Assembly: GCA_965246945.1 (NCBI GenBank)
Contig: CBDFFW010000001.1
Location: 930,001-994,000, forward strand
Origin: CBDFFW01 sp965246945
GTDB taxonomy: Bacteria; Pseudomonadota; Alphaproteobacteria; UBA11073
Length of the DNA: 64,000 nucleotides
Direction of reading: 5' to 3'
Positions 1 through 7,222 of the stretch are shown here, piece by piece. The notes below the pieces were generated by a model. The model saw nothing but the letters and a program-made list of their open reading frames with translations, was not told the origin of the DNA and searched no databases. Position 1 is the first letter of the stretch, and each line of letters opens with the position of its first letter. The position numbers and the translations under genes were made by a program.

Positions 1-503
1 GGATTCACATTTTTGCCGAATGCTTGCTGGCTGCCATCCGGCGCTAATTCATTTAAAGCAATTACCAATGGCACATGTTTGCCAAAACCAACAACAGTAC
101 CATTGACAGAAGTTTCACCAAGCGGACGGATTGTGCTCGTGCTGTTTATACTGGTTTTAACGGTTTTTTCCTGCAGCATGGGCAGCGCCTTAGCAGGTGC
201 TGTTGGAGCAAGCACTGGCGTGAATTCAGGCGTGGGCGTATAAAGCTTGGACGCACCACCCAAAACATTGTTGGCGGGGGTAGTCATCGCCACTGATTGT
301 GGGGTTGGGCTTAATGGTTTAACGGGGATTGGCTCGGCAATGGGAACTGCAACTGGCGAAGCGATTGGTGCCAAGGCCGTATCGGCGGGGGCCGTTGTTG
401 TTTGCACCGCTGGCGCATTATTGCCTGGCAACAAGGTGAAACCCGCTTTTATCCCATGGGCAGGGTTAAGCAGAGAAGCGGAAAGCAAGAGGGCGCGGAT
501 CAT
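1..503 (-). CDS. Exported Pro/Ala-rich protein next to icmT, partial (runs off window start)
   Basis: An open frame on the minus strand starts at ATG 501-503 and runs to base 1 without a stop, giving about 167 residues. The N-terminus (MIRALLLSASLLNPAHGIKA) is a likely signal peptide. Residues about 25-110 are rich in Pro, Ala and Thr, a likely periplasmic linker. A folded part then begins with GTVVGFGKHVPLVIALNEL followed by APDGSQQAFGKNV, which resembles the start of TcpQ/PilL-type domains seen in pilus and type IV secretion proteins. It lies 84 bp downstream of icmT on the same strand, so it probably belongs to the same Dot/Icm-like operon. The TcpQ resemblance is my recollection of the motif; the exact Dot/Icm component cannot be named from this fragment. 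Confidence 0.7.
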   Translation of the reverse strand, partial: MIRALLLSASLLNPAHGIKAGFTLLPGNNAPAVQTTTAPADTALAPIASPVAVPIAEPIPVKPLSPTPQSVAMTTPANNVLGGASKLYTPTPEFTPVLAPTAPAKALPMLQEKTVKTSINSTSTIRPLGETSVNGTVVGFGKHVPLVIALNELAPDGSQQAFGKNVN

Positions 504-587
504 GACGATATATTTATGTTAATTCGCAAATTACGAATATTTTTAACTGAAAGTCTAGCCGTTTTATTTTAAAGGTTTTTGATAGGG

Positions 588-914
588 TTATTTTTTTGCC
601 GGTTGCGTGGCCCAGCGATCATAGCGTTTGGCCAATTCGGCATCCCGCCAATAGAGATCGACCATGCGGTTAGCGCGGCGCTGATCAATGGCTGGCCGAT
701 TGGGATTGACCAGCCACGCGCGAATAGTGCGCAAAGCGGCATCAAATTGCAGACCCCGTTTCTCAAAAATCCAGAGCAGAGTAATAAAGGCCACTGCCAT
801 TAATAACGTATAATCCCGAAAATGCAGCATCACCAATAACAGCGGAAACGCGGCTCGCGCATCGATTGGGCCTAAACGGGCCGGTTTCATTGTATAGCGC
901 CAATGGACATCCAT
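588..914 (-). CDS. icmT: IcmT/DotK-like type IVB secretion protein
   Basis: This 108-residue protein has the IcmT signature: an N-terminal HWR, then ARLGPIDARAAFPLLLVMLH, a hydrophobic segment (about residues 35-50), and an ALRTIRAWLVN block. IcmT is a small inner-membrane component of the Dot/Icm (IVB) secretion and IncI conjugation systems, of about 86 residues in Legionella; the extra C-terminal 20 residues here are charged. The start ATG at 914 keeps the conserved HWR near the N-terminus. The partial exported gene follows on the same strand, consistent with an operon. Recognition rests on sequence pattern only. The icmC-icmD-icmJ block in this window supports the assignment. Confidence 0.85.
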   Translation of the reverse strand: MDVHWRYTMKPARLGPIDARAAFPLLLVMLHFRDYTLLMAVAFITLLWIFEKRGLQFDAALRTIRAWLVNPNRPAIDQRRANRMVDLYWRDAELAKRYDRWATQPAKK

Positions 915-964
915 ATGATTAGATGTAAAGGCAAAATATTAATATTTCGAGACTAAATTGTGAT

Positions 965-1005
965 ATTAAGCATCATGCCAATTACAAATTAGTATGATGC
1001 TTAAT
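965..1005 (-). terminator. 12-bp inverted repeat downstream of the 1015-1776 gene
   Basis: ATTAAGCATCAT at 965-976 is the exact reverse complement of ATGATGCTTAAT at 994-1005, with a 17-nt loop. It lies 10 bp after the stop of the minus-strand gene at 1015 and before icmT. The stem is AT-rich and no strong T-run follows it on the minus strand, so it may be a weak terminator or an mRNA-end stabiliser. Confidence 0.45.
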
Positions 1006-1014
1006 TATGTAAAG

Positions 1015-1776
1015 TTATTGACCTAAAAAGTTTTGACGAAACTTTTTTGTTTGTTGTGCTGGTGCTGTTGCCGCAATTGGTGGATTAACAACAGTTTGTG
1101 CTTTCCGACGGGTACCCAAATTAAAGCGAATGAAAGCTGTTGTCACGCCAGCATTTGCTGCAGTACCAAAAGTAATTACTTGAGAGCGGGCACCAACAGT
1201 AATTTGTTTATTCAGATCATGGGTGATTTGAAAGCCTACCATTGGATACAATCTAAGTTTATTTTTACCATTATTTGTTCCGTAAGTACCGGTTAAAACA
1301 TCAATAGCGCTACCTCTATTTGCAACAAGGCGATTTTTTGAACTTACAGTCGTACCTTCCCATACTACCCTATTAAAATGATTTCTATTTTGGGGAGTAT
1401 GAAAATAAGGGTCATTTAACCTCTTGAAACTATCTTTATCTAATTGATTATATGAAGAAATTAAAATATTGCCTTTAATTTTACCTTCGAAATTTAGATC
1501 AACATCAATGCCTGATACAGTTGCAGATTTTGAATATTGGGTTATACCTAAATTGCCGCCAATACCGCTAAAGGCAATTCTTTGGTTAGCGCCACGCAAG
1601 TTTAAATTAAGCGTAGCGGGATAAACAGTTTGAACTGAGCTGCTAACTGTGGTCGTTGGCTGCCCGGGGTGAACAGGACCAACTTGCGCTTTTGTCGCTT
1701 TGCCGAAACTTAGCGCTGTGATAAATGCAGCAGTTACTGCAAATAGCACATTTTTATTTAAATAATTCATTTCCAT
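1015..1776 (-). CDS. Exported protein of unknown function, beta-rich
   Basis: A 253-residue protein that I do not recognise. It has a signal peptide (about residues 1-30, ending near KATKAQ). The mature part alternates polar and hydrophobic residues, as in beta-strands (LNLNLRGANQRIAFSGIGG, VDLNFEGKIKGNILISSY), with a Pro/Ala/Gln-rich C-terminal tail. It could be periplasmic or an outer-membrane barrel, but there is no terminal aromatic residue typical of barrels (it ends FLGQ). A good Shine-Dalgarno (AAGGAT) lies 7 nt before ATG 1776. Base composition is more AT-rich than the flanking genes, which could mean transfer. It lies upstream of icmT on the same strand, so a link to secretion is possible but unproven. 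Confidence 0.6.
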   Translation of the reverse strand: MEMNYLNKNVLFAVTAAFITALSFGKATKAQVGPVHPGQPTTTVSSSVQTVYPATLNLNLRGANQRIAFSGIGGNLGITQYSKSATVSGIDVDLNFEGKIKGNILISSYNQLDKDSFKRLNDPYFHTPQNRNHFNRVVWEGTTVSSKNRLVANRGSAIDVLTGTYGTNNGKNKLRLYPMVGFQITHDLNKQITVGARSQVITFGTAANAGVTTAFIRFNLGTRRKAQTVVNPPIAATAPAQQTKKFRQNFLGQ

Positions 1777-1881
1777 TTTAATATCCTTGTAGTTAGAGTA
1801 ATAAGATATTTATATTGAAACAAACGCGTTCATGCAATCACATTAAATACTTTCACAAATTTTTTCAGAAATATATGTTGG

Positions 1882-2922
1882 TTATGGTGAAGGGCTGGGA
1901 TTTTGAAGATGAATGGCGTAAATTTCAGCCATTAATTCCGGTGATAGTTTTAAGTCAATCGCAGCAATATCAGTTTTTAGCTGCGCCATAGTAGTGGCCC
2001 CAATAATGTTGCTAGTTACGAATTCTTGTTGATTTACAAAGGCAATGGCCATTTGACAGATATCCAAATCATTTTTTTGCGCCAAAGCAATATAAGCCTT
2101 AACCGCTTGCTCTGTCCGTAGATTGTCGTACCGGATTTTGCGCGTATCGAGCGAGCGGCGCGAACCGGCAGGCATGGCGCCATCCAAGTATTTTCCGGAA
2201 ATGGTGCCACCTCCAAGTGGCGAATAAGCCAGCAAACCACACTGTTCGCGAATCGCCACTTCCGACATGCCAATTTCGAACGTGCGATTAATCAGATTAT
2301 ATGGATTTTGAATCGAAACCATGCGCGGCAAGCCATGTTGTTCGGCCAATTGCAGGAATTTCATGGTGCCCCATGGCGTTTCATTCGACAGGCCAATATG
2401 GCGAATTTTACCGCTTTTGACCAACTCCCCCAAAACTTCCAAAGTTTCCAGCAGCGGCGTGCCATCATGTTCTGGCAGATGTTTGTAATCCAATTGACCG
2501 AAACTATTCACGGCGCGGTCTGGCCAATGCAGTTGATATAAATCAATATAATCGCTTTGCAAACGCTTTAGACTATCTTCTACCGCACTGATAATATTGG
2601 CGCGGTCCAATTTCGCCTGACCGTTGCGCACATAAGTAAAATAGGCAGTCTGACCAACCACTTTGCTGGCTAGAATCACTTTATCGCGATTTTTGCGCGC
2701 CGCGAACCAATTGCCAATAATGGTTTCGGTTTTGCCATAAGTTTCAGCATTCGGCGGGACTGCATACATTTCGGCTGTATCAAAAAAATTGATGCCGCGC
2801 TCCAACGCGTAATCCATTTGTTCAAAGCCGTCTTCCTGCGTATTTTGCCGCCCCCAAGTCATGGTGCCAAGGCAGATTAAAGAGACATCCAGATCCGTCT
2901 GGCCGAGTTTACGAAATTCCAT
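1882..2922 (-). CDS. NADPH-dependent aldo/keto reductase, Tas/YhdN-like
   Basis: A 346-residue soluble reductase of the aldo/keto reductase superfamily. It has the usual N-terminus MEFRKLGQTDLDVSLICLGT and the catalytic tetrad elements: D and Y in FFDTAEMYAV, K in LASKVV, H in YQLHWPD. The C-terminal GATTMAQLKTDI is the NADPH phosphate-binding motif. Sequence around EDGFEQMDYALERGINFFD and the NAETYGKTETIIGNW block is like E. coli Tas. An upstream in-frame ATG at 2943 exists, but ATG 2922 gives the family N-terminus. It is divergent from rplM. Substrate cannot be told from sequence. Confidence 0.9.
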   Translation of the reverse strand: MEFRKLGQTDLDVSLICLGTMTWGRQNTQEDGFEQMDYALERGINFFDTAEMYAVPPNAETYGKTETIIGNWFAARKNRDKVILASKVVGQTAYFTYVRNGQAKLDRANIISAVEDSLKRLQSDYIDLYQLHWPDRAVNSFGQLDYKHLPEHDGTPLLETLEVLGELVKSGKIRHIGLSNETPWGTMKFLQLAEQHGLPRMVSIQNPYNLINRTFEIGMSEVAIREQCGLLAYSPLGGGTISGKYLDGAMPAGSRRSLDTRKIRYDNLRTEQAVKAYIALAQKNDLDICQMAIAFVNQQEFVTSNIIGATTMAQLKTDIAAIDLKLSPELMAEIYAIHLQNPSPSP

Positions 2923-3042
2923 GTTATTGCATGTAGCAACCAAGCATATAAATTGTAAGGTTCACCGATATATAAATTTCTCATCGTTTTGCTTGACTTG
3001 GCACTACGGCATGCGCTTTTCTGCGTGTTTACGAGTGAACTG

Positions 3043-3513
3043 ATGAGAACGCATGTCGCCAAGCTGGCGGAAATTCAAAAAAACTGGGTGCAGATTGATG
3101 CCGAGGGTGTTGTGCTCGGCCGGTTGGCCACCATTGTCGCCAATATTCTGCGCGGCAAGCACAAAGCGACTTTTAGCCCGCATATGGATGATGGCGATAA
3201 CGTCATTATCATTAATGCCGATAAAGTGAAAATCACTGGCAATAAATTAAATGGCCATATCTTTTATTGGCACACTGGGTTCCCAGGTGGAATTAAAGGC
3301 CGTAGCCAAGGACAAATTTTAGAAGGCCGTTTTCCAGAACGGGTGGTTATCAAAGCGATTGAACGCATGGTGCCACGTGGGCCATTGGGCCGCCGGCAAA
3401 TGACCCATTTGCATGTTTATGCCGGAGCCGAGCATCCCCATAGCGCCCAGCAACCACGCACCATTGATATGGGCGCGTTGAATGACAAAAATAAGCGCGC
3501 CAACCAACAGTAA
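3043..3513 (+). CDS. rplM: 50S ribosomal protein L13
   Basis: L13 is an early-assembly protein of the large ribosomal subunit. The family core is complete: GVVLGRLATIVANILRGKHK, INADKVKITGNK, the HTGFPGGIK stretch, and VPRGPLGRRQMTHLHVYAGA, ending HSAQQPRTIDM with a short basic tail. ATG 3043 gives 156 residues beginning MRTHVAKLAEIQKNWV, which matches other L13 N-termini; the frame is open further upstream to 2989 but that part is not L13-like. rpsI follows after 17 bp, the universal rplM-rpsI operon. A TTGACT at 2993-2998 is a possible -35. Confidence 0.97.
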   Translation: MRTHVAKLAEIQKNWVQIDAEGVVLGRLATIVANILRGKHKATFSPHMDDGDNVIIINADKVKITGNKLNGHIFYWHTGFPGGIKGRSQGQILEGRFPERVVIKAIERMVPRGPLGRRQMTHLHVYAGAEHPHSAQQPRTIDMGALNDKNKRANQQ

Positions 3514-3530
3514 TTAGATAGAGATTTAAA

Positions 3531-4262
3531 ATGGCTGAGAACGAAGACCAACCAAAAGCAGCTGACACAGCTGCCGAGCCTGCTAAAAAAGCAGCCGCAC
3601 CAAAGGCCGCCGCGCCGAAAGCCGCAGCGCCCAAGGGTGATAATAAAGCACCTGCCAAAGTAGCGACTAAAACCGCTAGCAAAGCACCAGCGCGTAAAGC
3701 ACCGGCTGCGGTTGATACCAAAAAAGTTGAAATTGTGCGCAAAGCCAGCGTCTTGAAAAAGACCGCCACGGCAACTTCCGGTGATGAACCGAAATCAATG
3801 GCAGAAGCGCTGAGTGCCGCGCCAGCCAAAGCGACCAGCAAAGTGATTGATACCAGCAAACCACGGGTGGATGCGCAGGGCCGTGCTTATGCCACTGGTA
3901 AACGTAAGAATGCGATTGCGCGGGTATGGCTCAAAAGCGGTTCGGGCGAAATGAAAATTAATGGCCGTAGCCTGGCGCAATATTTCGGGCGCGCGACCCA
4001 GCAAATGATGGTTGAACAGCCATTCGGGGTGATTGCCAGCCAGGGTAAATATGATGTGATGGTAACAGTATTGGGCGGCGGTTTATCTGGCCAAGCCGGT
4101 GCGATTCGCCACGGCGTTTCAAAAGCGTTAACTTATTACGATCCAGCCTTGCGTCCGCCATTGAAAAAAGCCGGTTTGCTAACCCGTGACCCGCGGGTGG
4201 TGGAGCGTAAAAAATACGGTTTGGCAAAAGCCCGTCGTTCATTCCAGTGGGCAAAACGTTAG
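3531..4262 (+). CDS. rpsI: 30S ribosomal protein S9 with long Ala/Lys/Pro N-terminal extension
   Basis: S9 contacts P-site tRNA through its C-terminal tail. The conserved core starts near residue 113 (GRAYATGKRKNAIARVW) and ends in SFQWAKR, the tail that reaches the decoding site. The protein is 243 residues against about 130-160 in most bacteria; residues 1-110 are a low-complexity extension with AAAPK repeats (residues 21-35) rich in Ala, Lys and Pro, similar in style to histone H1-like tails. The frame is uninterrupted and begins just after the rplM stop, so the extension is probably translated. Its role is unknown. Confidence 0.95.
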   Translation: MAENEDQPKAADTAAEPAKKAAAPKAAAPKAAAPKGDNKAPAKVATKTASKAPARKAPAAVDTKKVEIVRKASVLKKTATATSGDEPKSMAEALSAAPAKATSKVIDTSKPRVDAQGRAYATGKRKNAIARVWLKSGSGEMKINGRSLAQYFGRATQQMMVEQPFGVIASQGKYDVMVTVLGGGLSGQAGAIRHGVSKALTYYDPALRPPLKKAGLLTRDPRVVERKKYGLAKARRSFQWAKR

Positions 4263-4284
4263 TTTACTTTTCACTTACTTTATC

Positions 4285-4310
4285 AAACCCCGCTGCGGCG
4301 GGGTTTTTTA
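4285..4310 (+). terminator. Rho-independent terminator of rplM-rpsI
   Basis: AACCCCGC (4286-4293) pairs with GCGGGGTT (4298-4305) around a TGCG loop and is followed by a T-run ending TTTTTTA. It lies 23 bp after the rpsI stop. Confidence 0.92.
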
Positions 4311-4368
4311 TTTTCTCAATTTTATGCTTTTGCGGTCATTGCAATTAAGGTTTGACTATTTTTAGCTT

Positions 4369-4471
4369 GTCATCCCGGCCTGGTGCCGGGATCTGGACCT
4401 GCAACCAATTCACTTTATACAATGGAGCTATACAGCTTCACTTCTAGATCCCGGCACCAGGCCGGGATGAC
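4369..4471. repeat. Palindromic repeat element, 103 bp
   Basis: Two perfect 25-nt inverted arms, 4369-4393 and 4447-4471, start and end with GTCATCCCGGC/GCCGGGATGAC, and each arm is itself nearly palindromic. The 53-nt centre is AT-rich. Intergenic, between rpsI and the membrane-protein gene. Member of the GTCATCC family found throughout this window. Confidence 0.9.
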
Positions 4472-4551
4472 AACAATTATTCCGTAACAAGAATAATTGT
4501 AACGTCTATAGACATTATAATTATACAGCGCATAATTTGTATAAGGTTCAT

Positions 4552-5148
4552 GTGCACAAAAAATTAGTTTATTTTATCGCTGGCTGGTCGGGTTTTTATG
4601 TGATGGCGATTGAGCTGTTGAGTGGCCGGATTTTGGCCCCTAATTTCGGTAACAGCATTTATGTCTGGGGCGGGATCATCACCATTTTTATGTTGGCGCT
4701 ATCGCTTGGTTATTTGCTTGGCGGTAAATTATCGGTGGATGCACCAAGCCTGCGCAAGCTGGCAACGCTATTAATGTTAGCGGCGGCCGCCACCATCCCC
4801 GTTGTGCTGCTGGGTGATATTTTCCTTAATTGGTTATTTGCGCAGATGCATGATCCCCGTTACGGCACACTGGCTGCATCGCTTGGTTTGTTTTTTCTGC
4901 CGGCCATGATTTCAGGCATGGTTTCACCATATGCGGTGCGTTTGCTGGTGCATGATAGCCAATCAAGCGGGCAATCCGCCGGTATGCTGTATTTCATTTC
5001 AACCTTTGGCAGCGCGGCAGGGACCTTGCTCACTTCATTTTATCTGGTGCTGTATTTAGAGGTTGGCCAAATTATTTGGTTGTTGATTGGTTTATCCTTG
5101 GTGATTGGTAGTTTGGCGTATTTTGTGAAAAGCCAAAACGATGCTTAA
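4552..5148 (+). CDS. Multi-spanning membrane protein, N-terminal half of fused MFS/spermidine-synthase type
   Basis: About 198 residues with five or six hydrophobic segments (KLVYFIAGWSGFYVMAIELL, WGGIITIFMLALSLGYLLGG and others). The start AIELLSGRILAPNFG..YVWG with a GYLLGG motif is typical of the membrane half of proteins annotated as fused MFS/spermidine synthase. The start is likely GTG 4552, 5 nt after AAGG (4543-4546); TTG 4537 is also in frame. Its stop overlaps the start of the next gene by 8 bp in another frame, so two polypeptides are coupled where relatives often have one. The function of the fused family is not established; polyamine synthesis is not assured. Confidence 0.75.
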   Translation: MHKKLVYFIAGWSGFYVMAIELLSGRILAPNFGNSIYVWGGIITIFMLALSLGYLLGGKLSVDAPSLRKLATLLMLAAAATIPVVLLGDIFLNWLFAQMHDPRYGTLAASLGLFFLPAMISGMVSPYAVRLLVHDSQSSGQSAGMLYFISTFGSAAGTLLTSFYLVLYLEVGQIIWLLIGLSLVIGSLAYFVKSQNDA

Positions 5149-6064
5149 GCTGTCAAAGTTTTTAAATATTGATCCCTTCATGGTTTTGGGATGTGTGGTG
5201 GGTATATGCATGCTGCTCCGCGCATTTTTTCCGGTTGTTGGTGTTGAAAATACTATTCATAGCGAGCGCTCACTTTACCGTGATATTGCGGTGACGCAGC
5301 GCGGCAATATTCGTTGCATGCAATTTAACCGGCAAGTAAAGGCGCGGCAGACCTGTATTTCTTTAATCCAGCCACACCAATTGGTGCACGATTATACACG
5401 CATGATGATGGGCGCATTGTATCTTAACCCCGCGCCGCAACATGTGTTGGTAATTGGTTTGGGCGGCGGCGCAATCCCCAAAGCATTGCTGAATATTTTG
5501 CCGAATGCACAAATTGATGTGGTGGAACTTGACCCCGCTGTGGTGAATGTGGCACAGCAATATTTTGATTTTAAACTAACACCAAATGTGAAAGTCATTA
5601 CCAAAGATGCGCGGGTTTATGTGAAGCAAGCAGGCCAAGCGCAGCAGCAATATGATTTAATTTTTCTGGATGCGTTTGATCATGAATACATCCCCGAACA
5701 TTTGCTAACCCAGGAATTTTTAAATGAAGTAATAGCGATTTTAGCACCAGATGGTGTGCTCACTGCCAATACGTTTAGTTTCAGTAAATTATACGAAAAT
5801 GAATCGGTTACTTATGCGAAAGTGTTTGGCCAATTCTTTAATTTAAAAAGTGAAAACCGCGTGATAATTGCGCGGCCGGATGGATTACCGGATGCTGCGA
5901 TATTGAAAGCGAATGCCGAATTATTAGTACCTAAATTTGAGCTATTAGGGATTAACCAGGAATGGTTGCTGGATTTGTTTAACACGCGGCAAGATTGGCC
6001 GCGTGATGCCCGAATTTTAACCGATCAGTATTCACCCGCCAATTTGTTAAATACGGAACCTTAA
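5141..6064 (+). CDS. Spermidine synthase-like aminopropyl/methyltransferase-fold protein
   Basis: A 307-residue protein with a hydrophobic N-terminal segment (about residues 12-30), probably a membrane anchor, followed by a Rossmann methyltransferase-like domain. The nucleotide motif VLVIGLGGGAIPKALL, the acidic IDVVELDPAVVNVA and DLIFLDAFDHEYIPEHLLT match SpeE-like proteins. The residues that define true polyamine binding cannot be judged confidently here. It overlaps the preceding membrane-protein gene by 8 bp (translational coupling) and its stop overlaps the convergent cydB stop by 4 bp. Confidence 0.8.
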   Translation: MLKLSKFLNIDPFMVLGCVVGICMLLRAFFPVVGVENTIHSERSLYRDIAVTQRGNIRCMQFNRQVKARQTCISLIQPHQLVHDYTRMMMGALYLNPAPQHVLVIGLGGGAIPKALLNILPNAQIDVVELDPAVVNVAQQYFDFKLTPNVKVITKDARVYVKQAGQAQQQYDLIFLDAFDHEYIPEHLLTQEFLNEVIAILAPDGVLTANTFSFSKLYENESVTYAKVFGQFFNLKSENRVIIARPDGLPDAAILKANAELLVPKFELLGINQEWLLDLFNTRQDWPRDARILTDQYSPANLLNTEP

Positions 6065-7092
6065 TCGTAGCTTAGCGCTCCAACCTTGCCCCAGAACACC
6101 GAATAGGCATAAACGGTGTAGGCAAGAATAGCAGGCACCACCAGCGCCGCACCATAGAAAATCATCCGCAATGATTCGGGTGCGCTGGCTGCCTGCCAAA
6201 TGGTTAATTTATCCGGCACGACAAACGGAAAAAAGCTATAGCCAAGGCCAATAAATCCAAGCACGAAAAGCATGGCAGCGCCCACAAAAGGTGCCCAGTA
6301 AAAATACGTAATATCCCTTTTCATACGGTAAAAAGCGTATTCCAGCGTCAACACAGTTGCACCCGCAATGGCTGGAATAGGCATCAGGTATAAATGGGGG
6401 ATTGGAATGAAACCGAACCATTTTTCATCGGCCAAAAACCATTTCTCAAAAATGCGCGGGCTGACCCAGGGGGTGGCAATGGAAACCAAGGCAATGCCGA
6501 TGGCAGTTAGCAACAAGCAATGGCGCGCCCATTTAACTGCTTTGCTTTGCAGTTCGCCTTCTGTTTTTAAAATCAGCCAGCTGGCACCAATAAAGCTGTA
6601 ACCGGCCGCCAGGCATAGGCCGGTGAGCAGCGCGAATAAATTAGCGGCCAGCGTAGTTTGAAAGCCTAGAATATACATGCCGAGCATATAACCTTGTGTG
6701 ATGGCTGTGAGCATGGAGCCGAAGCTGAAAGCATGATCCCACCAATGTTGATGCTTATCGCCGGCCTTGGCGCGAAAATCAAAGGAAACGCCGCGCAGAA
6801 TAAGCCCAGCAAGCATTAAGGCAGTGGGTAGGTATAAAGCGGTGAGAATAATTCCATGCGCCGCGGGGAAAGCGACGAGTAACAAGCCAATACCCAGCAC
6901 CAGCCAGGTTTCATTGGCATCCCAGAATGGGCCGATGGAGGCGATCATCACATCTTTTTCAACGCGTTTAACGCGGCTCATTAAAATACCAACACCGAGA
7001 TCGTAGCCATCCAAAATCACATAAGCCAAAATGGCAATGGCCATTAAACCGGCGAAGATAATGGGTAGCGTGTATTCATTCAAAAATTCCAT
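6061..7092 (-). CDS. cydB: Cytochrome bd-type ubiquinol oxidase subunit II
   Basis: CydB/CioB, the partner membrane subunit of a bd-type quinol oxidase that reduces oxygen to water. The 343 residues hold about eight membrane segments; recognisable family blocks are LDGYDLGVGIL, IGPFWDANETWLVL near the N-terminus and FYWAPFVGAAMLFVLGFIGL towards the C-terminus. It lies downstream of cydA on the same strand, separated by 130 bp that contain a palindromic repeat. It ends 4 bp inside the convergent spermidine-synthase-like gene. Confidence 0.95.
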   Translation of the reverse strand: MEFLNEYTLPIIFAGLMAIAILAYVILDGYDLGVGILMSRVKRVEKDVMIASIGPFWDANETWLVLGIGLLLVAFPAAHGIILTALYLPTALMLAGLILRGVSFDFRAKAGDKHQHWWDHAFSFGSMLTAITQGYMLGMYILGFQTTLAANLFALLTGLCLAAGYSFIGASWLILKTEGELQSKAVKWARHCLLLTAIGIALVSIATPWVSPRIFEKWFLADEKWFGFIPIPHLYLMPIPAIAGATVLTLEYAFYRMKRDITYFYWAPFVGAAMLFVLGFIGLGYSFFPFVVPDKLTIWQAASAPESLRMIFYGAALVVPAILAYTVYAYSVFWGKVGALSYD

Positions 7093-7111
7093 AACTGATC
7101 TTTCTAAATTA

Positions 7112-7204
7112 CCTCATCCTGAGTAGCCACATAGTGACGTATCGAAGGATTTCGGTGCGATGAGCCATCCTTCGATACGCGCTTCCAGCGCTACTCAGGA
7201 TGAA
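7112..7204. repeat. Nested inverted repeat between cydA and cydB
   Basis: Outer arms (TCATCCTGAGTAGC near 7114-7127 and GCTACTCAGGATGA at 7190-7203) and inner arms (GTATCGAAGGAT at 7139-7150 and ATCCTTCGATAC at 7167-7178) are perfect complements. The sequence type differs from the GTCATCC family but shares the CGAAGGAT motif with the elements near 10677 and 13189. It lies inside the presumed cydAB transcript and could affect relative expression of the subunits. Confidence 0.85.
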
Positions 7205-7222
7205 GTTGGGTGCTAGTTTCAT

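Noticed and set aside
13..522. Plus-strand open frames at 13-243 and 247-522
   Set aside because: They lie opposite the minus-strand frame from 503 to base 1 with signal peptide and Pro/Ala-rich sequence, which is a much better gene.
3350..3859. Long minus-strand frame (169 codons) opposite rplM/rpsI
   Set aside because: It is the shadow of the Ala/Lys-rich S9 extension; the high Ala content arises from the GC-rich repeats.
7112..7204. Terminator between cydA and cydB
   Set aside because: The nested inverted repeat lacks a T-run and has relatives elsewhere in the window, so it is called a repeat rather than a terminator.
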